Position numbers and translations under genes: made by a program. A stretch of DNA of 64,000 nucleotides from Acinetobacter zhairuonensis (GTDB lineage: Bacteria > Pseudomonadota > Gammaproteobacteria > Pseudomonadales > Moraxellaceae): assembly GCF_022601715.1 (NCBI RefSeq), contig NZ_JAKVIM010000010.1, positions 62,001 through 126,000 of the forward strand. The letters are read 5' to 3'. Positions 19,278 through 27,020 of the stretch are shown in pieces. The notes under the pieces were generated by a model. The model was not told where the DNA came from. It searched no databases and saw nothing but the letters and a program-made list of their open reading frames with translations. Within the stretch, counting starts at the first letter, position 1, and every line of letters starts with the position of its first letter.

Positions 19278-19296
19278 CTTTCAGTTATATTGAAAG
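19278..19296. promoter_or_regulatory. Candidate AceR operator between aceI and aceR
   Basis: Inverted repeat CTTTCA-N7-TGAAAG lies centrally in the 132-bp divergent spacer. The half-sites and AT-rich centre suit a LysR-family dimer. The assignment is inferred from position and symmetry. Confidence 0.55.
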
Positions 19297-19341
19297 ATCA
19301 TACTAGAAACTTTTTTATTAGCATAAGCAAAAAACAGACCA

Positions 19342-20232
19342 ATGAATATTAACCAAGATCAACTGATTATTTTTCAAACCGTGATGGAAACGGGATCATT
19401 TTCTGCAGCCGCGCGTAAATTGAGTAAAGTCCCCTCTGCGATCAGCATGTCAATTGCCAATCTTGAAATTGATCTGGACTTAACCCTATTTACTCGCCAA
19501 GGTCGAGAACCTGTTCCTACTGCGCAAGCCCTGACTTTGTACGAGAAAACCCAACAACTTCTGATTGAAATGAATCAATGGAAACAGCATGCCTATGCCC
19601 TAGCACAAGGTCTAGAATCCAGTTTGAATATTGTGGTGGTTTCTGAGTTACTGCATACCGATTGGACGGATTATATTCTGCTGCTCGAACAACGCTTCCC
19701 AGAGTTACAAATCAACATCTTTTCTGCCCCACAGGAAGATGCTCAGCAAATGCTACTTAATCAGTCAGCACAGTTAGCGCTGATGTTCGAACGCGAACAC
19801 TTGCAAAGTGGTGAGCAATTTGTCGAATTGAAACGCGAAGTGCTGATTGCGGTGGCATCAAAACAATATGCGCTCGCCCAGTACGATAAAATCAGTTATG
19901 AACAAGTCTTGCAGAGTCGCCAAATTGTAGTGGCAAGTCGAGATCGCAGTATCAAACCTGAATTACTCTTTTCCAAAAGTTATTGGCGTACCGATAATCA
20001 CCACTCGGCATGTGCCATGATTTTGCAAAACTTAGGTTGGGGCGTGCTGCCTTATGAAATGCTGAATGAAAACCCATCACTACAGCAGCAATTAAAAATC
20101 CTCAACTTCCAAGATTTCTCACCGAAATTTGAATATTATGTCGATTTGGTCTGGAGTCGTGAAAGTCAGCTGGGTGCTGCTGCTCATTTTTTGATTGATC
20201 ATATTCGAAACAGTAAAAAAATGACGAATTAA
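19342..20232 (+). CDS. aceR: AceR-like LysR-family activator
   Basis: N-terminal winged helix-turn-helix (about residues 1-60: QLIIFQTVMETGSFSAAARK) and a periplasmic-binding-protein-like effector domain (about 90-290). The 296 aa length is standard for LysR. It is transcribed divergently from aceI; in Acinetobacter the regulator at this position, AceR, activates aceI in response to chlorhexidine or diamines. Orthology is inferred from synteny. Confidence 0.82.
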   Translation: MNINQDQLIIFQTVMETGSFSAAARKLSKVPSAISMSIANLEIDLDLTLFTRQGREPVPTAQALTLYEKTQQLLIEMNQWKQHAYALAQGLESSLNIVVVSELLHTDWTDYILLLEQRFPELQINIFSAPQEDAQQMLLNQSAQLALMFEREHLQSGEQFVELKREVLIAVASKQYALAQYDKISYEQVLQSRQIVVASRDRSIKPELLFSKSYWRTDNHHSACAMILQNLGWGVLPYEMLNENPSLQQQLKILNFQDFSPKFEYYVDLVWSRESQLGAAAHFLIDHIRNSKKMTN

Positions 20233-20320
20233 ATCACCCTGAACCCTTGATTGCGCTTGGGCTGTACAAAGATTGTGGTATAACTAAATCACGGGTACAA
20301 CTTTTAAGAAATAGATTTCA

Positions 20321-21307
20321 ATGACACAAAGTGCGTTAAACCAATTAAAAAACATGACAACCATCGTTGCGGATAGCAGTGATTTAGCTGCAATTGAAAA
20401 ATTTCGTCCGCTGGATGCAACAACCAATCCTTCTTTAATCACAGCTGCTGCTAACCAACCTGAAAATAAAGAGTTGATTGAAGCGGCATATGAACAAGCC
20501 AAACAAGAAGGCTATACTTGTGACGCATTGATTGAACGTACAATTGATATATTAACCGTCAAATTCGGTGTAGAAATCTTAAAACTGATTGAAGGGCGCG
20601 TCTCAACTGAAGTTGATGCATCTTTGTCTTATGACACCGAAGCCACGATTGCAAAAGCCAAAGAGCTGTTAGCACTTTATAAAGCTTATGGTATCGATCA
20701 AAACCGAATCCTAATTAAGATTGCTTCGACTTGGGAAGGCATTCAAGCCGCCCAAGCATTAGAAGCAGAAGGCATTCATTGCAACCTCACCCTCTTGTTT
20801 GGTTTACATCAAGCACAGGCATGTGCCGATGCCAAAGTTACCTTAATTTCACCCTTTGTAGGTCGCATTCTAGACTGGTACAAAAAAGCAGAGAATGTCG
20901 AAAGCTATCCAATTGATAAAGATCCAGGCGTTGTTTCTGTAAAACAAATTTATCAATACTATAAGCAGCACCAGATTAAAACTGAGATTATGGGTGCAAG
21001 CTTCCGCAGTATTGATCAAGTGCTTGGTTTAGCAGGTTGTGATTTATTAACAGTATCTCCAAGTTTATTGGCTGAATTAGAGCTAGATACACGAGAAGTT
21101 CAGCTTCAACTTGATCCAAGCCAAGTCACTATCAGTTCAGAACCTGCAATGGTAATTGATAAAAACACATTTAAAGATCGTTTAGAACATGACTTAATGG
21201 CATTCCAGTTGTTACAAGGCGGTATTGACGGCTTTATTAAAGCACGTGAACAACTCAACACTTTATTACGTCAATCTTTCGGCTTAGATGCTGAAATTCA
21301 AGCTTAA
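20321..21307 (+). CDS. talB: Transaldolase
   Basis: Non-oxidative pentose phosphate pathway enzyme (class I aldolase) that moves a dihydroxyacetone unit from sedoheptulose-7-phosphate to glyceraldehyde-3-phosphate. LDATTNPSLI and the Schiff-base Lys in ILIKIASTWEGI followed by CNLTLLF are the transaldolase signatures. The 328-aa length matches the E. coli TalB type. It is a single gene with its own terminator. Confidence 0.95.
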   Translation: MTQSALNQLKNMTTIVADSSDLAAIEKFRPLDATTNPSLITAAANQPENKELIEAAYEQAKQEGYTCDALIERTIDILTVKFGVEILKLIEGRVSTEVDASLSYDTEATIAKAKELLALYKAYGIDQNRILIKIASTWEGIQAAQALEAEGIHCNLTLLFGLHQAQACADAKVTLISPFVGRILDWYKKAENVESYPIDKDPGVVSVKQIYQYYKQHQIKTEIMGASFRSIDQVLGLAGCDLLTVSPSLLAELELDTREVQLQLDPSQVTISSEPAMVIDKNTFKDRLEHDLMAFQLLQGGIDGFIKAREQLNTLLRQSFGLDAEIQA

Positions 21308-21335
21308 ATTTACGCACCATTACTGCGCAAATCTC

Positions 21336-21372
21336 AAGCCCATTTTGTTAGAATAACAAAATGGGCTTTTTT
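21336..21372 (+). terminator. Terminator of talB
   Basis: AGCCCATTTTGTTA (21337-21350) pairs perfectly with TAACAAAATGGGCT (21354-21367) around a GAA loop and runs into T6. Confidence 0.93.
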
Positions 21373-21386
21373 ATAACGAGTAGATT

Positions 21387-22040
21387 GTGTTTGGCATTAC
21401 GGATCTCAGTACCTATATTATTGGAACGATTTTAATCGTCATTCTTCCTGGTCCAAATTCATTATATGTTATGTCTATTGCCTCACGCTTTGGTACACGT
21501 GTAGGTTATCTTGCAGCTTTAGGTGTTTTCACTGGTGATCTAATTTTGATCCTGTGCACTATTTTTGGTGCAGCCTCCCTATTACACAGCTTTCCGTGGT
21601 TGTTCACCATTTTAAAAGTGGTCGGTGCAGTCTATTTATCCTATTTGGGTAGCCGACTGATTCTAGCCAGTATCCGTACTTGGCGAGGAGCAACAGCACA
21701 ACAGCTTGAAAATTCGGGTGTTACTGTCACTTATAAGGATGCACAGCCTTATCGTACGGCTTTGACCATTAGTATTCTGAATCCCAAAGCTATTTTATTT
21801 TATCTTTCCTTCTTTGTGCAGTTTGTAGACCCTGCTTATGCCTATCCAGCCATCAGTTTTACCTTGATGTCTGTTATTCTACAAATCATTAGCATGCTGT
21901 ATTTAAGTGTTCTGATTTTCTCTGGGGTTCGTTTTGCTGCCTATTTTAATCAGCGATATCGACTGACGGCTGTAGCTGTCGCAGTCGTAGGTTTTGCATT
22001 TTTAGCATTTGGCATGAAACTGGCATTTTCCACGCTATAG
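21387..22040 (+). CDS. leuE: LysE/RhtB-family amino-acid exporter, LeuE-like
   Basis: Six hydrophobic segments. The LysE signature LPGPNSLYVMSIASRFGTRVG is followed by YLAALGVFTGDL, and NPKAILFYLSFFVQFVDP closely resembles E. coli LeuE (leucine export). GTG at 21387 is the only usable start before the MFGITDLSTY N-terminus. At 217 aa it is full length. It begins 14 bases after the talB terminator, so it has its own promoter or depends on read-through. Substrate is inferred from family. Confidence 0.82.
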   Translation: MFGITDLSTYIIGTILIVILPGPNSLYVMSIASRFGTRVGYLAALGVFTGDLILILCTIFGAASLLHSFPWLFTILKVVGAVYLSYLGSRLILASIRTWRGATAQQLENSGVTVTYKDAQPYRTALTISILNPKAILFYLSFFVQFVDPAYAYPAISFTLMSVILQIISMLYLSVLIFSGVRFAAYFNQRYRLTAVAVAVVGFAFLAFGMKLAFSTL

Positions 22041-22115
22041 CTGAATAAAATTCAACGAAAACTGTAAAAACGTGAAATATCATTTATATTTCAGATCTTC
22101 ACTTCTCCACGATTG

Positions 22116-22151
22116 GGGTTAAGCGTATGATGCTAAACCTAAGCTTAACCC
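22116..22151. promoter_or_regulatory. 9-bp inverted repeat upstream of the benE-like gene
   Basis: GGGTTAAGC (22116-22124) and GCTTAACCC (22143-22151) are perfect inverted copies 18 bases apart, ending 28 bases before the start codon. No T-run follows, so an operator is more likely than a terminator. Confidence 0.5.
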
Positions 22152-22179
22152 TTTGGTCAAATAGAATAAGTACGGATAC

Positions 22180-23352
22180 ATGCAAAAACTCATTCAAGAT
22201 TTTTCTATTCCCGCAGTCTTCGCAGGTTTCATCACCTTCTTAATTGGCATCAGTGTTTCCGCAGTACTGGTGATTCAAGCTGCCCAAATACTAGGTGCAA
22301 ATACTGAGCAAATTACCTCATGGTTTTGGGCATTAGGACTCGGTATTGGTCTAGCGGGCATGTTGTTGTCTTGGAAGTTGAAATACCCCGTTTCTACCTC
22401 GTGGTCAACTGCAGGTCTCGCTTTGATTATCGCGACGGGTAGTGGCTATAGCTTAAACGAAGCCATTGGTGCATTTTTAATCTGTGGTTTGATTACCGCA
22501 GTTTTAGGTTATCTTGGAATTTTTGAAAGAGTCCTCACTCTCATTCCGCAAAGCCTAACCAGTGCCATGCTCGCAGGCGTGCTATTAAAGTTTGGGATTG
22601 AACTATTCGCTAGCCTTAAAACGGATTGGGGATTTATTCTGTCTTTATTAGCAGTGTATATTATTGCCAAAAAGCTTACACCACGTTATAGCATTGTATT
22701 AACCGTAATTGCGGCTGTGGCACTCTGCCCCGTATTTTTAGACTTCCAAACACCTACGGTGACTTGGAGTATGGCTCAACCTGTGTGGATGACACCTGAT
22801 TTTACGTGGTCTGCCATTTTGGGCTTAGCCTTGCCTTTATTTGTCATCAACATGGCTTCACAGTATTTACCGGGCATTGCCATGATTAAAAGTTATGGCT
22901 ATCAACCGCATGTGAATCAATTGATTGGTGGTACAGGACTCATTCAAACGCTTCTCGCACCTTTTGGCTGTTATAGCGTGAATATTGCTGCGATTAGTGC
23001 TGCTGTTAGTTTAGATGATCAAGTTCATCCTGATCCAAGTAAACGCTACATTGCAGGGATCAGTTGTGGTTTCTTCTATGTGTTGATGGGCTTATTTGCC
23101 GCTACTCTGACCAGCCTTTTAATGTCATTCCCGCACATATTCATTGTGGCTTTAGCTGGCATTGCCTTATTCGGTACGATTAGCCATAACATTGCACTGG
23201 CTTTTCATGACATTTCAGATCGTGAAGCTGCATTAATGACCTTCTTATTCAGTGCCTCTGGAGTGCAATTTTTTGGTATCGGTTCAGCTTTCTGGGGACT
23301 GCTCTTTGGTTTTGCTGTTTCATTTATTATGAAATTACGCATTAAAAAATAA
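22180..23352 (+). CDS. benE: BenE-family benzoate/H+ symporter-like transporter
   Basis: The 390-aa protein has about 11-12 hydrophobic helices. STSWSTAGLALIIATG, PQSLTSAMLAGVLLKFG and LGLALPLFVINMASQYLPG are typical of the BenE/YdcO family, inner-membrane transporters first linked to benzoate uptake in Acinetobacter. No benABCD catabolic genes adjoin, so the substrate is uncertain. It is a single gene with its own terminator. Confidence 0.88.
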   Translation: MQKLIQDFSIPAVFAGFITFLIGISVSAVLVIQAAQILGANTEQITSWFWALGLGIGLAGMLLSWKLKYPVSTSWSTAGLALIIATGSGYSLNEAIGAFLICGLITAVLGYLGIFERVLTLIPQSLTSAMLAGVLLKFGIELFASLKTDWGFILSLLAVYIIAKKLTPRYSIVLTVIAAVALCPVFLDFQTPTVTWSMAQPVWMTPDFTWSAILGLALPLFVINMASQYLPGIAMIKSYGYQPHVNQLIGGTGLIQTLLAPFGCYSVNIAAISAAVSLDDQVHPDPSKRYIAGISCGFFYVLMGLFAATLTSLLMSFPHIFIVALAGIALFGTISHNIALAFHDISDREAALMTFLFSASGVQFFGIGSAFWGLLFGFAVSFIMKLRIKK

Positions 23353-23366
23353 ATATAATTCAATAC

Positions 23367-23395
23367 AAAAGCATGCGCTCTGCATGCTTTTTTTA
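23367..23395 (+). terminator. Terminator of benE-like gene
   Basis: AAAAGCATGC (23367-23376) / GCATGCTTTT (23382-23391), loop GCTCT, then continuing T-run. Confidence 0.9.
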
Positions 23396-23411
23396 TTTGG
23401 GATATCTCACC

Positions 23412-23768
23412 TTAATGTCCAATCGAATTAGAGAAAACATTCATCACAATAACACCGCCGACAATCATGGCAATACCGATTAAAGCAGGTAAATCCAAAA
23501 CTTGTTTAAAGACAAAGAAACCGACCAATGCAGTTAAAATAATGCCAACCCCACCCCAAATCGCATAAGCGATTCCTAAAGGAATGGTTTTAATCACTTG
23601 AGACAATAAATAGAACGAAATCACATAAAAAAGCACAACCAATAAGCTTGGCCCTAATTTCGTAAAACCGTCCGATTTCACTAAAAATGCTGAACCTGTT
23701 ACTTCAGAAATAATCGCCAAAGCCAGCATTGCATAAGCCAAGAGTAGTGGATTCATGTTTGATTTCAT
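23412..23768 (-). CDS. Small multidrug resistance (SMR) efflux protein
   Basis: The 118 aa form four helices. The essential membrane Glu is in LALAIISEVTGSAFL, and YLLSQVIKTIPLGIAYAIWGGVG is the SMR signature. Such proteins work as antiparallel dimers exchanging cationic drugs or guanidinium for protons. Starts are possible at ATG 23768 or the ATG four codons later (MNPLLL). It is divergent enough from AbeS that I do not give it that name. Confidence 0.88.
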   Translation of the reverse strand: MKSNMNPLLLAYAMLALAIISEVTGSAFLVKSDGFTKLGPSLLVVLFYVISFYLLSQVIKTIPLGIAYAIWGGVGIILTALVGFFVFKQVLDLPALIGIAMIVGGVIVMNVFSNSIGH

Positions 23769-23828
23769 CCTGCAAAAATTCTATGCGAAGCTTAACAGTA
23801 CCAATCCAGTAAATATATGAATTTTCAT

Positions 23829-24833
23829 TTATTCACCTGTCAATGCACTGTAATGCCGAATAAACTCAATCGTTTGGTCAAAAGTTTGCTGACTGGCTTT
23901 TAATTTCATTAAAAACTGATATTCATGAATTAACGGCTCCTTACTATCGGGATAGAAAACCTCAGTCACAGGAATCTGCTTATTCTTTAAAGCTACAACG
24001 AATGGCACAGATTGAGTTTCTGTTAAAAAGTCTTTGTTTCCACCGCTAATAAAAACTGCTGGATATTGAGCTGTCAGATGCTGTATGGGTGAAATCTCAT
24101 TTAAGAATGACATATCACTTTTGCGTTCACCTGTATATGCTTGCACTAAGCTATAAATCCCCCATTCAATAATTTTTCGCTCTTCAGGTGCAGTAGCTAC
24201 AAAAGATGCCATATCGTAAATACCACAATGTAAAATCAGTCCCTTCAACTGTTGCGGCTGTATCCTCGGTACAAAATCAAACTCTTGTGCAAATTGAGGA
24301 TTTGTAAGTAAAGCGGCGTAATGACTGGCTAAATTAGCGCCTGCCGAATCCCCCGCCATATAAAGTTGATTCGCATCAATTTGATAATCCTCAGCATGTT
24401 TATTAATAAACTTAAGCGCTTGATTAATTTGCAGTAACTGATTGGGATAAATCAACTCTGGTGCAAATTGATACTCCACTGAGACCACGTTAAACCCTTG
24501 TGCTGCTAGTAACTTAAAATAGCCACGTGCATGTTCCTTTGAGCCTGAAACCCATCCACCCCCATGAATCCAGATAATGGCAGGACGCAAACCTAGTTCT
24601 GCAATGTTTTCAGGTTGATACAGATCAAACCCCAGTTTGGGATGATTCATATAGCGGATATTGGAATGAATGAGGACGTTGGCAGGCGCATGACGATCTA
24701 ATAATTTTTGCTGAGCTTGCGTTGCCGTATTAAAGCTTTTCGCGATCACTTTAGTACTCTTCTGCGCATTTTGGCATGCCGCTAAAAACAGCATGACACA
24801 ACACAAAGCCATACATACAATCTTCTTCATCAT
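23829..24833 (-). CDS. Alpha/beta hydrolase esterase lipoprotein (HSL-like)
   Basis: Lipoprotein signal peptide with lipobox LAAC, then an alpha/beta hydrolase of the hormone-sensitive-lipase type: oxyanion HGGGW, nucleophile GDSAGAN, and a late His in LIHEYQF. It is expected to be anchored in the envelope and to cleave short-chain or xenobiotic esters. Several starts are in frame (TTG 24848, ATG 24845, ATG 24833, ATG 24830). I prefer 24833 because GGAA lies six bases upstream and the product then begins MMKKIV with a normal signal peptide. Confidence 0.83.
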   Translation of the reverse strand: MMKKIVCMALCCVMLFLAACQNAQKSTKVIAKSFNTATQAQQKLLDRHAPANVLIHSNIRYMNHPKLGFDLYQPENIAELGLRPAIIWIHGGGWVSGSKEHARGYFKLLAAQGFNVVSVEYQFAPELIYPNQLLQINQALKFINKHAEDYQIDANQLYMAGDSAGANLASHYAALLTNPQFAQEFDFVPRIQPQQLKGLILHCGIYDMASFVATAPEERKIIEWGIYSLVQAYTGERKSDMSFLNEISPIQHLTAQYPAVFISGGNKDFLTETQSVPFVVALKNKQIPVTEVFYPDSKEPLIHEYQFLMKLKASQQTFDQTIEFIRHYSALTGE

Positions 24834-24848
24834 TCCAATTTCCATCAA

Positions 24849-25158
24849 TTCTTTGTTTTATCGGAAAGAATATAAACTCCAAGATCATCCTCAATCATGT
24901 CAAGTTTAAGATACTTTTTCTCAGAGGAATGCGATCATTTATAAAAAAATTCTTTTAATCATCTGAGAAAAAAATACAGTATGAAAATCCAAGAATTTCT
25001 CTCGGGTTTTCATTCGATGTTCAATTGAACAAAACTATAAAATAGCAATTAATTTTATGAATTTACGTTGTTTTTTGCATTATATAAATTGATCATAAGC
25101 AGACAATGTGCTATCAATTAATAAGAAGCAATAATGATAAACAACAGGAGTAAATCCG
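24849..25158. promoter_or_regulatory. Divergent promoter region between esterase gene and first UspA gene
   Basis: About 310 AT-rich bases without a coding frame. CAGGAG at 25144-25149 is the ribosome-binding site of the downstream gene. No clear repressor or Anr-type box was recognised. Confidence 0.4.
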
Positions 25159-25602
25159 ATGTCTTACCAACATATTTTAGTTCCAGTAGACGGCTCAGAA
25201 ATTTCATTTTCAGCAGTGAAACAAGCCGCCATTATTGCGAAAGCTTTTGGTAGCGAATTAACACTAATCAGCCTTGTTGCAGAAGATCCGTTTACAGAAG
25301 TCGACTTCTATTACTCTTCTGCAATTATGAAAGAATATTTTGTACAAGCTTATGCCAATGCTGAAAAAGCATTAAAAGAAGCGCTTGTGATTGCTCAAGC
25401 TGAAGGTGTAGAACCAACTACTCAAATTATTAAAGGTCAAGTTTCTGCCGAAGGTGTAGTTACAACCGCAGAAGAGAAAAAATCAGACCTGATTGTGATG
25501 GGCTCACATGGTCGTAAAGGCTTCCAAAAATTCTTACTGGGCAGTTTTGCACAAGATGTACTCCGTGGTACACAATTACCTGTATTGATTGTTAAAGAGT
25601 AA
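25159..25602 (+). CDS. Universal stress protein UspA family (paralogue 1)
   Basis: Starts YQHILVPVDGSEISF and has the ATP-binding loop IVMGSHGRKGFQKFLLGSFA (G-2x-G-9x-G-S pattern) near the C-terminus. Length 147 aa. Members are small cytoplasmic ATP-binding proteins induced by starvation or oxidative stress. A second, similar copy lies 112 bases downstream, evidently a tandem duplication. Confidence 0.9.
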   Translation: MSYQHILVPVDGSEISFSAVKQAAIIAKAFGSELTLISLVAEDPFTEVDFYYSSAIMKEYFVQAYANAEKALKEALVIAQAEGVEPTTQIIKGQVSAEGVVTTAEEKKSDLIVMGSHGRKGFQKFLLGSFAQDVLRGTQLPVLIVKE

Positions 25603-25612
25603 AAAGTGATCT

Positions 25613-25638
25613 AAGCACCTGCAATGTTGTAGGTGCTT
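25613..25638 (+). terminator. Hairpin between the two UspA genes (weak terminator or attenuator)
   Basis: AAGCACCTGCAA / TTGTAGGTGCTT is a 12-bp stem with one G-T pair and a 2-nt centre. Only CTTC follows instead of a T-run, so termination would be partial and the second Usp gene may be expressed by read-through. Confidence 0.55.
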
Positions 25639-25714
25639 CTTCAGGTCTATGACCTAATAATTTATTCATTCGTTTCAAGCCAAACTTTATATTTATAATC
25701 GAAGGTGTTTATTC

Positions 25715-26158
25715 ATGACTTATCAACATATTTTAGTACCTGTCGATGAATCACCAATTTCATACACTGCTGTTGAACAAGCGCTTTCTTTAGCAAAATT
25801 ATTAAATTGCCGTGTGACTGTAATGTGTGTGGTTGCTGTTGACCCTTTTGTCGGTGTGGACTTTTATAAGGTCGCTCCTGCCATCACCGATTATTTTATG
25901 CAGGCAGAAGCAAATGCACAAAAACGCTTAGCGGACATTAAGCAATCTTTTATTCGTGATGAAATTGATGTTGATACCAAGGTGATTCGTGGTGTATCAG
26001 CAGCAGATGGCATTATTCAAATTGCAGATGAGGTAAGTGCTGACCTGATTATTATGGGTTCACATGGTCGTACAGGCTTCAAAAAGATGATGTTAGGCAG
26101 TGTCGCACAAGCTGTGCTGACTCAATCGCCAATACCTGTCCTAATTGTAAAGGTCTAA
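25715..26158 (+). CDS. Universal stress protein UspA family (paralogue 2)
   Basis: Same length (147 aa) and layout as the upstream copy: YQHILVPVDESPISY at the start and IIMGSHGRTGFKKMMLGSVA as the nucleotide loop. The central region differs more (for example CVVAVDPFVGVDFYK), so the duplication is not recent. A strong terminator closes the pair. Confidence 0.9.
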   Translation: MTYQHILVPVDESPISYTAVEQALSLAKLLNCRVTVMCVVAVDPFVGVDFYKVAPAITDYFMQAEANAQKRLADIKQSFIRDEIDVDTKVIRGVSAADGIIQIADEVSADLIIMGSHGRTGFKKMMLGSVAQAVLTQSPIPVLIVKV

Positions 26159-26163
26159 AGTAT

Positions 26164-26193
26164 AAAATCCCTCATGCATGAGGGATTTTTTTT
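26164..26193 (+). terminator. Terminator of the UspA pair
   Basis: Perfect palindrome AAAATCCCTCATG / CATGAGGGATTTT (26164-26189) running into T8. Confidence 0.92.
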
Positions 26194-26238
26194 AGTGAAT
26201 ACGTTTCTACGTTAAACGCGCTCAAAAGCACAAATAAA

Positions 26239-26742
26239 TTATTTATTGATTTGAATTGCACGCGCCATCACATCTTGTGGAACTTGATCTGTAAACACCA
26301 CCGCTAACGTTTTATCAGTGGTTGGCATTTTTTCTGCAGTTGCTTCTAGCACTGCATTGATATCTTCAGGTTTAAAGCTATACATCGCGCCTGTTGCAGG
26401 ATCGACAGCCAACAAGCCAATTAGACCACCAAAAATAATATTACCAAAATACCAACCACTGATTGTACCTTTAACAACAACTGTTTTAGCTGCGAATCCA
26501 TCCTTACTAAAAGTGATTTGGTACTCTGCTGGTTTAAAATAACCTGCCCCTTTTTTAAGGGTTACAGTCGTTGGCGTTTGCCCGACATGAATACTTTGCC
26601 CTGCACTGTTTTTAATTTCAATTTTCGCAGATTCTGGAACACTCGTAAAAGTGAGTGTTTGAGTTGAACCCTTAATAATACTTGCACAGCCTGTCATTAG
26701 CATCGTTGTAGAAATCATAGAAGCAACCAATAACTTATTCAT
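26239..26742 (-). CDS. Small lipoprotein with PEGA-like beta domain
   Basis: Signal peptide with lipobox MTGC, then a segment TLTFTSVPESAKIEIKN...PTTVTLKKG that resembles a PEGA-type surface-binding beta domain. A glycine-rich hydrophobic stretch GWYFGNIIFGGLIGLLAVDP (about residues 96-115) follows. Function is unknown; the family is common in Acinetobacter. Start ATG 26742 is preferred to GTG 26751 because AAGAG precedes it. Confidence 0.7.
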   Translation of the reverse strand: MNKLLVASMISTTMLMTGCASIIKGSTQTLTFTSVPESAKIEIKNSAGQSIHVGQTPTTVTLKKGAGYFKPAEYQITFSKDGFAAKTVVVKGTISGWYFGNIIFGGLIGLLAVDPATGAMYSFKPEDINAVLEATAEKMPTTDKTLAVVFTDQVPQDVMARAIQINK

Positions 26743-26949
26743 TTTTATCACTCTTTAAAAAATCTGGCGAAATGTAACAGAAAGTTTATAAATTATGAAG
26801 AAAATGTGGAGTCGCTCTATTCAATTGATCATATTTGTGACAAATTCATCAAATCAATACATTTTTCAATAAATATTCCCAATTTAAATATCACTTTAGG
26901 ATTTCATACGCTCTATTTTTAACCCTAATTACTTACTCCCCCCCTATAT

Positions 26950-26991
26950 TCAAAAATAAAAAGGCTATTCCTCATTTCTGAGAAATAGCCT
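26950..26991 (-). terminator. Terminator of pepN
   Basis: Reading leftward: AGGCTATTTCTCA, a short loop, TGAGGAATAGCCT (one mismatch), then TTTTTATTTTTG. It lies 30 bases beyond the pepN stop. Confidence 0.85.
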
Positions 26992-27020
26992 GATTTAGAT
27001 TAAAATCTACAATATTTTAA

